Below, in pieces: positions 6,792 to 14,880 of a stretch of DNA of 64,000 nt. Location of the stretch: positions 310,001 through 374,000 of the forward strand of contig NZ_JAENHO010000001.1 in NCBI RefSeq assembly GCF_016785085.1, in the 5' to 3' direction. This DNA is from Paractinoplanes lichenicola. GTDB lineage: Bacteria; Actinomycetota; Actinomycetes; Mycobacteriales; Micromonosporaceae. How positions within the stretch are numbered: position 1 is the first letter of the stretch; each line of letters opens with the position of its first letter. The notes under the pieces were generated by a model. It saw only the letters and a list, made by a program, of their open reading frames with translations, had not been told where the DNA came from and did no database searches. The position numbers and the translations under genes were made by a program.

Positions 6792-9224
6792 CTAGCTCAC
6801 GACGACCTCCACGCGGACCGTCGCCCCGGCCGGCCCGGGTGACACGACCGTGCCGTCGATCCGCTCGCCGTCCACGACGACAGTGGGGACCGGACCCCGG
6901 CGTACGGAAATCTCGTAGGTCGCACCCCGGAACACGCGGGTCGCCGTGAACCCCGGCCAGTCCGACGGCAGCACCGGATCGATCCGCAGCCCGTCGAGCT
7001 CGGGGCGGAGGCCGAGGATCCACTGGGTGATCGCCACGTAGTTCCACGCCGCCGTGCCGGTCAGCCACGAGTTCTTGGCCTCGCCGTGCGTGGGCGCGTC
7101 CCTGCCCGCGATCATCTGCGCGTAGACGTACGGCTCGCAGCGGTGCACCTCGCTGATCGCCTCGCGGGCCGACGGGTTGATCCGCCGGTAGTAGTCGAAC
7201 GCGCGGTCACCGTTGCCCGCCATCGCCTCGGCGATCATGATCCACGGGTTGGTGTGGCAGAAGATCCCGGCATTCTCCTTGTAGCCGGGCGGATACGACG
7301 AGATCTCGCCCAGCTCGATGCGGTAGCTCGTGTACGCCGGCTGCTGCAGCACGATGCCGTGCGGGGTGGCCAGCCGCTCGGCCACGCTGTCGAGCGCCTG
7401 CGCGGCCAGCCCGTCCTCGAGGCCGACCCCGCCCAGCACGCACATGCCCTGCGGCTCGATGAAGATCTGCCCCTCGTCGTTCTCGCCGGAGCCGATCGGG
7501 TTGCCGTAGAAGTCGTACGCCCGCCGGAACCAGGCGCCGTCCCAGCCGTGCTCGACGATGACGCCGGTCATCTTCTCGGCCGCGGCCAGGTATTCGGCCG
7601 ATTCCGCGCCGAGCCCGCGCAACCCGGCCAGCCCGGCCAGCTCCTTGGCGGCCAGCACGAACTGCCCCGCGATGAAGACCGACTCGGCCGTGCCGCCGGT
7701 GACGTTCTCGGTCGTCTGGAACGGCTCGCCCGGGGTGTCGGAGAAGCAGTTGAGGTTGAGGCAGTCGTTCCAGTCGGCCCGCCCGATCAGCGGCAGGCCG
7801 TGCGAGCCGAGCCGCTCCTGGGTGTAGCGCAGCGACCGCTGCAGGTGCTCGTAGAGCGGCGCCTCGCTGCCGGGCTCGTTGTCGAACGGAACCGGCTCGT
7901 CCAGGATCGCCGCGTCGCCGGTCTCCTTGACGTACGCGGAAACGCCGAGGATCAGCCAGAGCGGGTCGTCGTTGAAGCCGTCGCCAATGTCGTTGTTCCC
8001 GCGCTTGGTCAGCGGCTGATATTGGTGGTAGGCCCCGCCGGTGGCGAGCTGGGTGGCCGCGATGTCGAGGATCCGTTCGCGCGCCCGCTCCGGCACCATG
8101 TGGACGAAGCCGACCAGATCCTGGTTGGAGTCGCGAAACCCCATGCCCCGCCCGATCCCCGACTCGAAGAACGACGTCGAGCGGCTCAGGTTGAAGGTCA
8201 TCATGTTCTGGTACGCGTTCCAGACGTTGACCATCCGGTCGGTATCCGGGTCCGGCGTCGTCACATGCAGCCCGCCGAGCAGCTCGTCCCACCCCGTACG
8301 CAGCGTGTCGAAGCCCTCGGCGACCGTTTCGGGGCGTAGCCAGCGTTCGATCACCGGGCGTACGTGCCGCTTGTTGAGGGTCTGCGAGCCGGGCGGGTCG
8401 AACTTGTCGTCGCGCGGGTTCTCGGCGTACCCGAGCACGAAGTTGATCTCACGCGTCTCGCCAGGAGCCAGGCCCAGCCGTACGTGGTGACTCCCGATCG
8501 GTTGCCAGCCGAGCGCGACGGAATCCTTGGTTTCGCCGCGCTCGACGACTTCCGGCCGGTCCCAGCCGCGGTAGGCGCCGAGGAACGCCTCGCGCTGCGT
8601 GTCGAATCCGGCCAGGGGCTCCGAGCAGGCGAAGTAGGCGAAGTGGTCGCGCCGCTCGCGGTATTCGGTCTTGTGATAGATCACCCCGTCGACGACCTCG
8701 ACCTGGCCGGTGGAGAAGTTGCGCTGGAAGTTCGTCGCGTCGTCCTGCGCGTCCCACAGGCAGAACTCGACCGACGAGAACAGCGAGAGGTCGGCCGCGG
8801 TGTCGCGCTCGTTGGTGACCCGTACGCGCCACACCTCGAGCGTTTCGCCGAGCGGCACGTAATAGAGGGTCTCGGCTTTCACACCGTTCCTCTTCGAGGC
8901 GATGCGCGTGTACGACAGGCCGTGGCGGCACTCGTAGTCGTCAAGCTCGGTGCGGGTGGGCTGCCAGGACGGTGACCAGTAGTCGCCGGTGGCGTTGTCG
9001 CGCACGTACAGGTAGCGCCCACCGAGGTCGAACGGCGCGTTGTTGTAGCGGTAGCGGGTGAGCCGGCGCAGTTTCGCGTCGCGGTAGAACGAGTAGCCGC
9101 CCGCCGTGTTGGAGACGATCCCGAAGTACGCCTCGGTGCCCAGATAGTTGATCCAGGGCAGCGGCGTGTCCGGCCGATCGATCACGTATTCACGCCGCTC
9201 GTCGTCGAAGTGTCCGTAGCGCAA
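6792..9224 (-). CDS. GH94 cellobiose phosphorylase
   Basis: Cytosolic GH94 enzyme of 810 residues that cleaves cellobiose with phosphate to glucose-1-phosphate and glucose. Length and N-terminus (MRYGHFDDERREYVIDRPDTP) fit cellobiose phosphorylase closely. The general-acid Asp lies in GRADWNDCLN near residue 485, and phosphate-site residues near TGTAAW towards the C-terminus are visible. The start is TTG at 9224, supported by a strong GAGGAGG ribosome site just upstream. A CebR-type operator 30 bases before the start implies repression relieved by cellobiose. No cellobiose importer is adjacent. A related cellodextrin phosphorylase activity cannot be excluded. Confidence 0.92.
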   Translation of the reverse strand: MRYGHFDDERREYVIDRPDTPLPWINYLGTEAYFGIVSNTAGGYSFYRDAKLRRLTRYRYNNAPFDLGGRYLYVRDNATGDYWSPSWQPTRTELDDYECRHGLSYTRIASKRNGVKAETLYYVPLGETLEVWRVRVTNERDTAADLSLFSSVEFCLWDAQDDATNFQRNFSTGQVEVVDGVIYHKTEYRERRDHFAYFACSEPLAGFDTQREAFLGAYRGWDRPEVVERGETKDSVALGWQPIGSHHVRLGLAPGETREINFVLGYAENPRDDKFDPPGSQTLNKRHVRPVIERWLRPETVAEGFDTLRTGWDELLGGLHVTTPDPDTDRMVNVWNAYQNMMTFNLSRSTSFFESGIGRGMGFRDSNQDLVGFVHMVPERARERILDIAATQLATGGAYHQYQPLTKRGNNDIGDGFNDDPLWLILGVSAYVKETGDAAILDEPVPFDNEPGSEAPLYEHLQRSLRYTQERLGSHGLPLIGRADWNDCLNLNCFSDTPGEPFQTTENVTGGTAESVFIAGQFVLAAKELAGLAGLRGLGAESAEYLAAAEKMTGVIVEHGWDGAWFRRAYDFYGNPIGSGENDEGQIFIEPQGMCVLGGVGLEDGLAAQALDSVAERLATPHGIVLQQPAYTSYRIELGEISSYPPGYKENAGIFCHTNPWIMIAEAMAGNGDRAFDYYRRINPSAREAISEVHRCEPYVYAQMIAGRDAPTHGEAKNSWLTGTAAWNYVAITQWILGLRPELDGLRIDPVLPSDWPGFTATRVFRGATYEISVRRGPVPTVVVDGERIDGTVVSPGPAGATVRVEVVVS

Positions 9225-9253
9225 CAGATCCTCCTCGATGCTTTGCTCGCATG

Positions 9254-9267
9254 TGGGAGCGCTCCCA
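9254..9267. promoter_or_regulatory. CebR-type (LacI family) operator
   Basis: Perfect 14-bp palindrome TGGGAGCGCTCCCA, identical to the consensus bound by the cellobiose repressor CebR in streptomycetes. It lies 30-43 bases upstream of the TTG start of the GH94 gene, where a repressor would block transcription initiation. A one-mismatch copy lies at 55378-55391 before the secreted esterase pair. The cebR gene itself is not in the window. Confidence 0.85.
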
Positions 9268-9381
9268 TGAGCGATTCACCTGCCATGCTATGTGTGACGC
9301 CGTTCACTTGGATAGGCCTGCCTCGGGCCTGGCGCTAGGCACAGGCACGAGCCCCCGCCCTCCACCAGCCACCGGTGCGCC

Positions 9382-9775
9382 TCAGGCAACGACCTTTCCC
9401 GTACGCAGGGTGAGGCGGCCCGCAGCGGCCAATGCGGACAGTTCCGTCAGCCACGCGCCGTCGACAAACACGTCCCGCACGACGACACGGGTTGCGCGGA
9501 GCGGCGGCCGACTCCAGAACCATCGTGCTCACTCCCCCGCCGCAGCCCGGCCGGCGCGAGGCATCGGACGGCGGTCAGGTTGATCAGCGGAAGCGTCGCC
9601 GCGTCGACCAGCGAGGCACCCGCGGCGACCGCAGAATCGTCGAGGACGACCGATTCGGCCTTCGTGCCCGGGCCGACAGCACATCGCGTAGGCCGATCAC
9701 CGCGTCGCCTGGCGCTGCAACGCGCCATCCGTGGCCGTAGCGAGACCAAGTTTGCGCGATCCACGAGGCTTGCGC
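9382..9775 (-). pseudogene. Decayed NADPH:quinone-oxidoreductase-like gene
   Basis: No single frame is open, but fragments in different minus-strand frames match a zinc-independent quinone oxidoreductase in order: 'APGDAVIGLRDVLSA', then 'ESVVLDDSAVAAGASLVDAATLPL.NLTAV', then the C-terminal 'LTELSALAAAGRLTLRTG' ending at the stop at 9382. The whole NAD(P)-binding middle is missing and at least two frame shifts separate the pieces. This is the only coding signal in the 800 bases between the GH94 gene and the DUF6461 gene apart from the repeat array. Confidence 0.6.
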
Positions 9776-9807
9776 CGCCCAAGACGAGCGGTAACTCGGC
9801 AGCACGA

Positions 9808-10012
9808 GCGAGACCCACGCGCGTCCACGGCGGTGAGAGCGAGACCTACGCGCGTCCACGGCGGTGAGAGCGAGAACCGCGCGCCTCCACGGCGGTGAGA
9901 GCGGGACCCGCGCGCCTCCACGGCGGTGAGAGCGAGACCCGCGCGCCTCCACGGCGGTGAGAGCGAGACCCGCGCGCCTCCACGGCGGTGAGAGCGAGAA
10001 CCGCGGCGATAG
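9808..10012. repeat. 31-bp tandem repeat array (minisatellite), about 6.6 copies
   Basis: The core CCACGGCGGTGAGAGCG recurs at 9825, 9856, 9887, 9918, 9949 and 9980, an exact 31-bp period, with variation confined mainly to the GAGACCC/GAGAACC and CGTCC/CCTCC positions. There are no unique spacers, so it is not CRISPR. The period is not a multiple of three, so it is not a protein repeat. It ends 10 bases before the ATG of the DUF6461 gene and so occupies that gene's leader/promoter position. Confidence 0.9.
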
Positions 10013-10021
10013 CGTTGAGCG

Positions 10022-11677
10022 ATGACGACCGATACGCCGGCCGAGCTGAAGGCGGCCGCACTGTTATTCGCCGCGCGGACGCCGGCCGCCCCGGCCCGGT
10101 TCCTGGGACGTCTCGGCGCGCCGAGGGAGGCCGATCCGCACGGGCCAGTGTGGAATCGGGAGCAGCAGCGGGCGGCCGACGAGCCGGCGTCCGAGTTGCG
10201 CGCGCTCGGTCAGTTGCCGGTCGAGCGGCTGCTGGGCGCGCTCGAGCTGACCGTCGGCGCCTACGACTGGAGCGGGTGGCCCGACATGCTCGCCGGCCTG
10301 CCCGAGCCGCCCGCCACCCAATATGCGTTCGTCGGGCAGATCGTCGGGCAGGGTGAGACGCAGGCGGCCACCGGTCTGCTCGACCGGCTGCGACCCGGCG
10401 TGCCCGGCGTCGTGTTCGCTCGGGTCCGGGAGTTCGCCGCGCAACCGGACGTGGCGGCGATGCTGGCGCCCCCGCCCGAGGTGACCGACGAGCCGGCGAT
10501 GGCCGCCGCGCACGGCGCCGCTCACCTGGGCCTGGCCGTGGCGGTGGCCGGCTCGGTGGTGCACCAGGTCGGCCCGCCGGTGGTGATCGACCGGGTCGCG
10601 GCCGCCATCGGCCTCGGCATCGGCGCGGCGGCCCGGCTGCTGCGCGAGACGCCGATGCCACCCGCGTACGCCGCGGCGCTGCTGCACCGGATCCGCGCCG
10701 AATACCTGCTGCCCAGTCACAGCTCCAGCCGGATCACCGTCACCGGGCAGCGGTTCGGGCTGACCGAGCGCGAGTTGCCGGAGACGGCCGATTTCGGCGC
10801 CAACGGCCTGGTCGCCACCGTGGACGGCGGCGCGCTGATCCGGACCGGCGTCGAGCGGGGCAGCGTCCGGGTCGACCTGGTCGTCCTGGCCGAAGCCCCG
10901 ACCGAGGTCGAGCCGAACTGGGAGGAGATCGTCGAGGTGAGCTGGCACGCCGCCGAGGGCCGGGCCACCCTCATGCCCTCGGACTCTCGCCGGCCGTCCA
11001 CCACCCCGCCCTGGCCGGGCGACTATCGGCTGCGGGTGCACGCCCGCGGCCGCGACGAGCAGGACGCCGACCTGGAGAGCTACCGGCTGGTGGTGTGGGC
11101 GGCCCCCGCCGCACCGGCGCAGGCCCTGCTGCGCAGCGAGCCTGGTGGGCCGCCCAAGCCCGAACGGGCGTACCGGTGGGTGCGGCGGAGCCGACTTCAG
11201 GTGGCCGCCACAGTCACGCTGGCCACCGGCGTGAGCGTGGCGGAAGCGCTGCGGGCCTTCGGCGCCGAACCGGACCGGCCGGTGCCCATCGACGAGCTCG
11301 GCTACGGCGGTGGGTGGGCGATGGCCCTCGACGTCGGCGGCGCGACGCTGGTCGTGGAGGAGAACGGCTACCAGGGCTCCCGGGCCGAGGTGCTGCGGGC
11401 GGTGTCGACCGGCGGCCGGGCGGCCAGCATGTTCTGGAACGTCAACGCGCTCACCCGGCTCTCCTTCGCCGAGGCGGGCGAGGTGATCAGCTCGTCCGAG
11501 CCGTTCGGCCGTCTGGACGTGCCGCCCGAGGTGGCCGGGCTGGATTTCGGCACCCCGGGAGGGCGTACGGAGTTGGGTCTGGTCGCGGTCGAACGCTTCA
11601 CCGGCCACGCCATCGCCGAGGCCGACGTGACCCGCCTGTACGACGCCGGTGTGGGCTATCGGCTATCGCGGGGGTAG
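10022..11677 (+). CDS. DUF6461-domain protein of unknown function
   Basis: Soluble 551-residue protein. The N-terminal 200 residues are alanine-rich and unassigned. A middle part (about 270-375; 'VRVDLVVLAEAP.....WEEIVEVSWHA', 'PPWPGDYRLRVHARGRD') resembles small beta-sandwich proteins of unknown function. The C-terminal 150 residues match DUF6461: 'LGYGGGWAMALDVGGATLVVEENGYQGSR' and 'SMFWNVNALTRLSFAEAGEVI'. DUF6461 is widespread in actinomycetes without known role. The ATG follows directly after the 31-bp repeat array, so a conventional promoter would have to lie inside or before the repeats. It overlaps the next convergent gene by 15 bp. Confidence 0.75.
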   Translation: MTTDTPAELKAAALLFAARTPAAPARFLGRLGAPREADPHGPVWNREQQRAADEPASELRALGQLPVERLLGALELTVGAYDWSGWPDMLAGLPEPPATQYAFVGQIVGQGETQAATGLLDRLRPGVPGVVFARVREFAAQPDVAAMLAPPPEVTDEPAMAAAHGAAHLGLAVAVAGSVVHQVGPPVVIDRVAAAIGLGIGAAARLLRETPMPPAYAAALLHRIRAEYLLPSHSSSRITVTGQRFGLTERELPETADFGANGLVATVDGGALIRTGVERGSVRVDLVVLAEAPTEVEPNWEEIVEVSWHAAEGRATLMPSDSRRPSTTPPWPGDYRLRVHARGRDEQDADLESYRLVVWAAPAAPAQALLRSEPGGPPKPERAYRWVRRSRLQVAATVTLATGVSVAEALRAFGAEPDRPVPIDELGYGGGWAMALDVGGATLVVEENGYQGSRAEVLRAVSTGGRAASMFWNVNALTRLSFAEAGEVISSSEPFGRLDVPPEVAGLDFGTPGGRTELGLVAVERFTGHAIAEADVTRLYDAGVGYRLSRG

Positions 11678-12277
11678 GGCCGGCTGCTGGGCGGTGACAT
11701 GCACGGGTGGCTGCTGGGCGGGCAGATAGCCGGGCGGCCAGGGCTGCCCGAACAGTGTCGCGCAGATGACCACGGTGGCCCACGGCACCCACGGCCCGCG
11801 CAGCGACAGCGGGTAGGCGCCCTCGAAGTGCAGCGACACCGAGTAGTTGACCGGGTTCGGCTCGATCATGAGCAGCGCCCCGAAGTCGTACGTGGTCCAC
11901 TGCTCGGTCATCAGCAGCAGCCGCTGGTTCGTGAGGATCGCCGGGAACTGCCCCCACGGCCGCCACTGGGGACGCGACGCCGCCTCCGCCTTGCGCCGGT
12001 TGTTCGCGTTGACCGCGGCCGACGCGGCGAGCGTGGCCGCCGTGAAGAACAACCCGCCGGCGGCGAACATGCTGCTGGAGTATTCGACATCGGCTCCGCA
12101 GTAGACGTGCGTCTCCGTCAGAAGCGCCCCAAGCTGCTCCTCACCCCGCCGGCACATGATCGTCGGCGCCACCCGAGCGGGCAACCCGCCCCGCTCCACA
12201 TGCGCGACCAGGTGCTCCATCGCATGCCAGGCGTCGACGACTTCCTGCTGCTGCTGGATCTGCCGGTTGTCGGCCAT
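11663..12277 (-). CDS. Hypothetical membrane-associated protein
   Basis: Not recognised as a named family. From the ATG at 12277 it has 204 residues: a polar N-terminus rich in Gln (QIQQQQEVVDAWHAMEHL), a Cys-containing segment (MCRRGEEQLGALLTETHVYCG), a hydrophobic stretch near residues 70-85, then a beta-rich part with 'ILTNQRLLL..EQWTTYDFGALLMIEP', which looks like a PH-like/YokE-type 'new-gene' fold, and a Pro/Gln-rich tail. The start at 12277 is chosen for its GAGGAGAGG upstream; the same frame runs further upstream only because it reads through the palindromic element. Confidence 0.6.
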   Translation of the reverse strand: MADNRQIQQQQEVVDAWHAMEHLVAHVERGGLPARVAPTIMCRRGEEQLGALLTETHVYCGADVEYSSSMFAAGGLFFTAATLAASAAVNANNRRKAEAASRPQWRPWGQFPAILTNQRLLLMTEQWTTYDFGALLMIEPNPVNYSVSLHFEGAYPLSLRGPWVPWATVVICATLFGQPWPPGYLPAQQPPVHVTAQQPALPPR

Positions 12278-12405
12278 CCCGCCCCCTCTCCTCGGGGCCG
12301 ACCCTGCCACCCCGGCGGCGGCGATGACAGGACCTTTCCTCCGACAGTCGGGAGAAATGTCCGTTCCGAGGGGGCGAGCTAGGACGTTCGGCGACCCGTT
12401 CCGGC

Positions 12406-12572
12406 TAAGGCCTGTTTTATGACTGGGGCGGCAGCGAGGCCGGGTCCAGATTTCGTCTGGTGGTGGCCCGTGGAAGCCCGGCTCCCGGGGTTGGAACCGG
12501 GTTTTCGCGGGACGCCGCCAGGCGGGATCTGGGCCCTGCCGCAGCCCCGTCCCAGTCATAAAACAGGCCTTA
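12406..12572. mobile_element. MITE-like near-palindromic element with perfect 22-bp terminal inverted repeats
   Basis: Ends TAAGGCCTGTTTTATGACTGGG (22 bp) at 12406-12427 and its exact complement at 12551-12572. The interior halves are also about three-quarters complementary, so the whole 167 bp is one imperfect palindrome. The outermost TA on each side would fit a TA target duplication, and the GGCCTGTTT end resembles ends of IS5-group elements; this assignment is inference. There is no transposase. The right end supplies the TAA stop of the APH-type kinase gene. Confidence 0.65.
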
Positions 12573-13565
12573 ACCCGGGCCGAGGGCGCGCAGACCCGCC
12601 GCCAGCAGGGCCGGGACCGCTTCTTCGGCGCGGGCCGAGGCCGGGTCGGCGGCGCGGTAGCTGATGCCCTGGGCGATCACGGCCAGCTTGAAGTTGGCCA
12701 GGGCCAGATAGAACGGCCAGTGGTCCAGGCCGACCCTGCGCCGCGTGGCGTAGGCCTGGGCGATCGTGTCGGCCGTGGGCAGGCGGGGGCTGGCCCAGGC
12801 GGCGTCGAGGCCAAGGATCGGGTCGAGCTCGGGCTGGCGATAGACGCACATCAGCGCGATGTCGGTCAGCACGTCGCCGACCGTGGCCAGCTCCCAGTCG
12901 ACCACGGCCAGCACCTTGCTGACGTCGGCCGTGTCGAGCAGCGTGTTGTCGATGCGGAAGTCGCCGTGCACCACACCGATGTGCGCCGACCCCGCAGGCA
13001 GCGCCGCGACCAGCCGGGAGTGCAGGCGGGTCGCGTCCGGCAGGTCCTGGCTTTTGACCTCGCTCCACTGGCGCCACCACAGCCGGACCTGCCGCTCGAG
13101 GAAGCCGCCGGGGCGGCCGAGCCCGCTCAGCCCGACCTCCTCGACGTCGAGCGAGTGCAGATCGGCCAGCACCCGTACGAGTTCCGTCACGCACGCCTCG
13201 AGCTCGCGCGCGCTGTACGTGTCGAGCTGGGCCCGGGTGCGCACGACCAGCCCGGTGATGAAGGCCGACACGGCGAACGGGGCGCCGATGTAGGACGGGT
13301 CCTCGCACAGGGCGACGGCGGGGGCCACGGGCACGGCGCTGTATTGGAGGGCCTGCATGACCCGCCATTCGCGGGCGACGTCGTGGGCCGAGGGGGTGAG
13401 GCCGGTCAGCGGCGGGCGCCGGACGATCCAGCGGTGGGTGCCGTCGGTGACCGCGTACGTGAGGTTGGATCGGCCGCCGCTGACCAGCTCGCTCGTGAGC
13501 GGGCCGGCCACGGGCACGTCCTGCTCGGTCAGGAAGGCCCGCACGCCCGCCACGTCCAGCGTCAT
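12570..13565 (-). CDS. Phosphotransferase, APH family of ACAD10/11 and LvaA type
   Basis: Aminoglycoside-phosphotransferase-fold kinase of 331 residues. Motifs: N-terminal 'SGGRSNLTYAVTD' nucleotide loop (about 29), Lys-equivalent segment 'WIVRRPP', catalytic Brenner box VVHGDFRIDN (about 204) and metal-binding VVDWELATVGD (about 222). The last motif is typical of the kinases fused to or paired with acyl-CoA dehydrogenases, which phosphorylate 4-hydroxyacyl-CoAs, rather than of antibiotic-resistance enzymes. It is last in a coupled operon (ATGA overlap with the SDR) containing an acyl-CoA ligase, and an acyl-CoA dehydrogenase is divergent nearby. Its stop codon lies in the end of the MITE-like element, so the final residues may be altered. 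Confidence 0.85.
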   Translation of the reverse strand: MTLDVAGVRAFLTEQDVPVAGPLTSELVSGGRSNLTYAVTDGTHRWIVRRPPLTGLTPSAHDVAREWRVMQALQYSAVPVAPAVALCEDPSYIGAPFAVSAFITGLVVRTRAQLDTYSARELEACVTELVRVLADLHSLDVEEVGLSGLGRPGGFLERQVRLWWRQWSEVKSQDLPDATRLHSRLVAALPAGSAHIGVVHGDFRIDNTLLDTADVSKVLAVVDWELATVGDVLTDIALMCVYRQPELDPILGLDAAWASPRLPTADTIAQAYATRRRVGLDHWPFYLALANFKLAVIAQGISYRAADPASARAEEAVPALLAAGLRALGPG

Positions 13566-14263
13566 GCCTCGTACCCCCTGGTGCCGGCCCGGCTCAGGAC
13601 GATCTCGTTGATCACGGTGCGCGGGGAGAGGTCGAGCAGCATGGTGACCGTGGCGACGACGTCGGCGACCGGGATCATCTGGTCGGGCGGCACAGTGTCG
13701 TGGATCCAGGCGCTCATGTCGGTGTCGACGTAGCCGGGGGCGATCGCCGTCGCCGTGACGCCGTGGCCGGATTCCTCGGCGTTGAGCCCGCGCACGAGGG
13801 CAAGCAGTGCCGCCTTGCTCGCCCCGTACGCGGAAAGGTTGGGCTCGGCGTAGACCCCGCCGATCGAGGCCAGGGCGATGACCCGGCCGCCACCGTCGGC
13901 CCGCAGCAGCGGCAGGGCCCGGCTGACCAGCACGAACGGCGTACGGGTGTTGAGCGCGAACTGCTTGTCGAAACGGGCCATCGGATAGCCGTCGATCGGG
14001 GCGGCCGACCCCACGCCGGCCGAGAGCACCAGCGCGTCGAGCCGGGAAGGCAGGGTCAGCTCCTCGGCGGCACCCGGGGCGGCGAGGTCGGCCGCGATGG
14101 TCTCGACGCTCGCGGCGCCGGCTTCGAGCGCCTCCGACGCCACCTCGGCCGGCTTGCGGGCCACCAAGGTCAACGCCCAGCTCTGCGAGGCCAGCGCCAG
14201 CGCGATCCCCCGCCCGATGCCCCGGGACGCGCCGGTGATCAGCGCCGACCGCACGCCGCTCAT
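13562..14263 (-). CDS. Short-chain dehydrogenase/reductase
   Basis: SDR of 233 residues: TGASRGIG (residue 9), a LSAGVG variant of NNAG (about 80), catalytic Ser in ASIGG and YGASK (about 145). The ATG at 14263 overlaps the TetR stop (ATGA), and the stop overlaps the kinase start in the same way, so it is tightly coupled in the operon. In the lva-like model it would interconvert a 4-keto and 4-hydroxyacyl-CoA. That role is inferred from company, not from specificity residues. Confidence 0.85.
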   Translation of the reverse strand: MSGVRSALITGASRGIGRGIALALASQSWALTLVARKPAEVASEALEAGAASVETIAADLAAPGAAEELTLPSRLDALVLSAGVGSAAPIDGYPMARFDKQFALNTRTPFVLVSRALPLLRADGGGRVIALASIGGVYAEPNLSAYGASKAALLALVRGLNAEESGHGVTATAIAPGYVDTDMSAWIHDTVPPDQMIPVADVVATVTMLLDLSPRTVINEIVLSRAGTRGYEA

Positions 14264-14880
14264 GACGCGGTCTCGACTATCGAACGCGCGATCTGCTGAT
14301 ACCGCTCGAGCAACGCCTCCACCGGCAGCGACCCGTCGGGCCGATACCACGACGCGACCCCCACACAGAGCGACGCGATGGCCCGGCTGGCATCCTTCGG
14401 ATAGGGCGTGGAGAAAATTCCTTCCCGTACGCCGTCAAGAATGACCCGGTCGAGCATCCGCTGCTGCTCGTCGCGCTTGGCCACATACCTTTCCCGGTTT
14501 TCGGGTTCGAGGCTGCGCAGTTCGGCAGTCGAAACCGTCGCCCCCGTACGCCGATACATGTGGAATCGCAGCAGCGACTCGACCAGCGCGTCGAACTGCG
14601 AGCGCGGATCGGCCGACGCCGCCGCCAGAGCCTGCCGGCTGCGGGTGAGCAATTCGTCGATGATGACGTTCATCAGGTCGAAAAGAATGTCCTGCTTGGA
14701 CGGGTAGTAATGGTAGACCCCCGGGACCGACAATCCGCTGCGACGGGCCAGATCCCGGGTTGTGGTGCCGTGATAGCCGTGCTCGTAGAAGGCCTGCAGG
14801 GCGGCCTCGAGAATGCGCGAGTAGTCAAGTTCCTCGTACGCACGCCAGTCGTCCATCGGCACGGTCGCCGCCTCTCTCAT
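14260..14880 (-). CDS. TetR-family transcriptional regulator
   Basis: Repressor of 206 residues: N-terminal HTH 'ILEAALQAFYEHGYHGTTTRDLARRSGLSVPG' split over residues 23-54, followed by VYHYYPSKQDIL, and a helical effector domain resembling those of acyl-CoA/lipid-responsive TetR proteins (KstR2/FadR-like general type). It is embedded between ligase and SDR with 4-bp overlaps on both sides, so it should regulate its own operon. The perfect palindrome CCGAGCGATCGCTCGG at 22602-22617, in the divergent promoter at the operon's head, is the best candidate operator. Confidence 0.85.
   Translation of the reverse strand: MREAATVPMDDWRAYEELDYSRILEAALQAFYEHGYHGTTTRDLARRSGLSVPGVYHYYPSKQDILFDLMNVIIDELLTRSRQALAAASADPRSQFDALVESLLRFHMYRRTGATVSTAELRSLEPENRERYVAKRDEQQRMLDRVILDGVREGIFSTPYPKDASRAIASLCVGVASWYRPDGSLPVEALLERYQQIARSIVETAS

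Noticed and set aside
9808..10012. Regular repeat array as CRISPR
   Set aside because: Units are head-to-tail without spacers and there are no cas genes.
12278..12559. Long N-terminal extension of the hypothetical membrane protein
   Set aside because: The extra residues come from reading through the palindromic element; a good ribosome site precedes ATG 12277.
12570..13565. Aminoglycoside-resistance kinase
   Set aside because: Motifs and operon company fit the ACAD10/11-like and LvaA-like group, not antibiotic-modifying enzymes.
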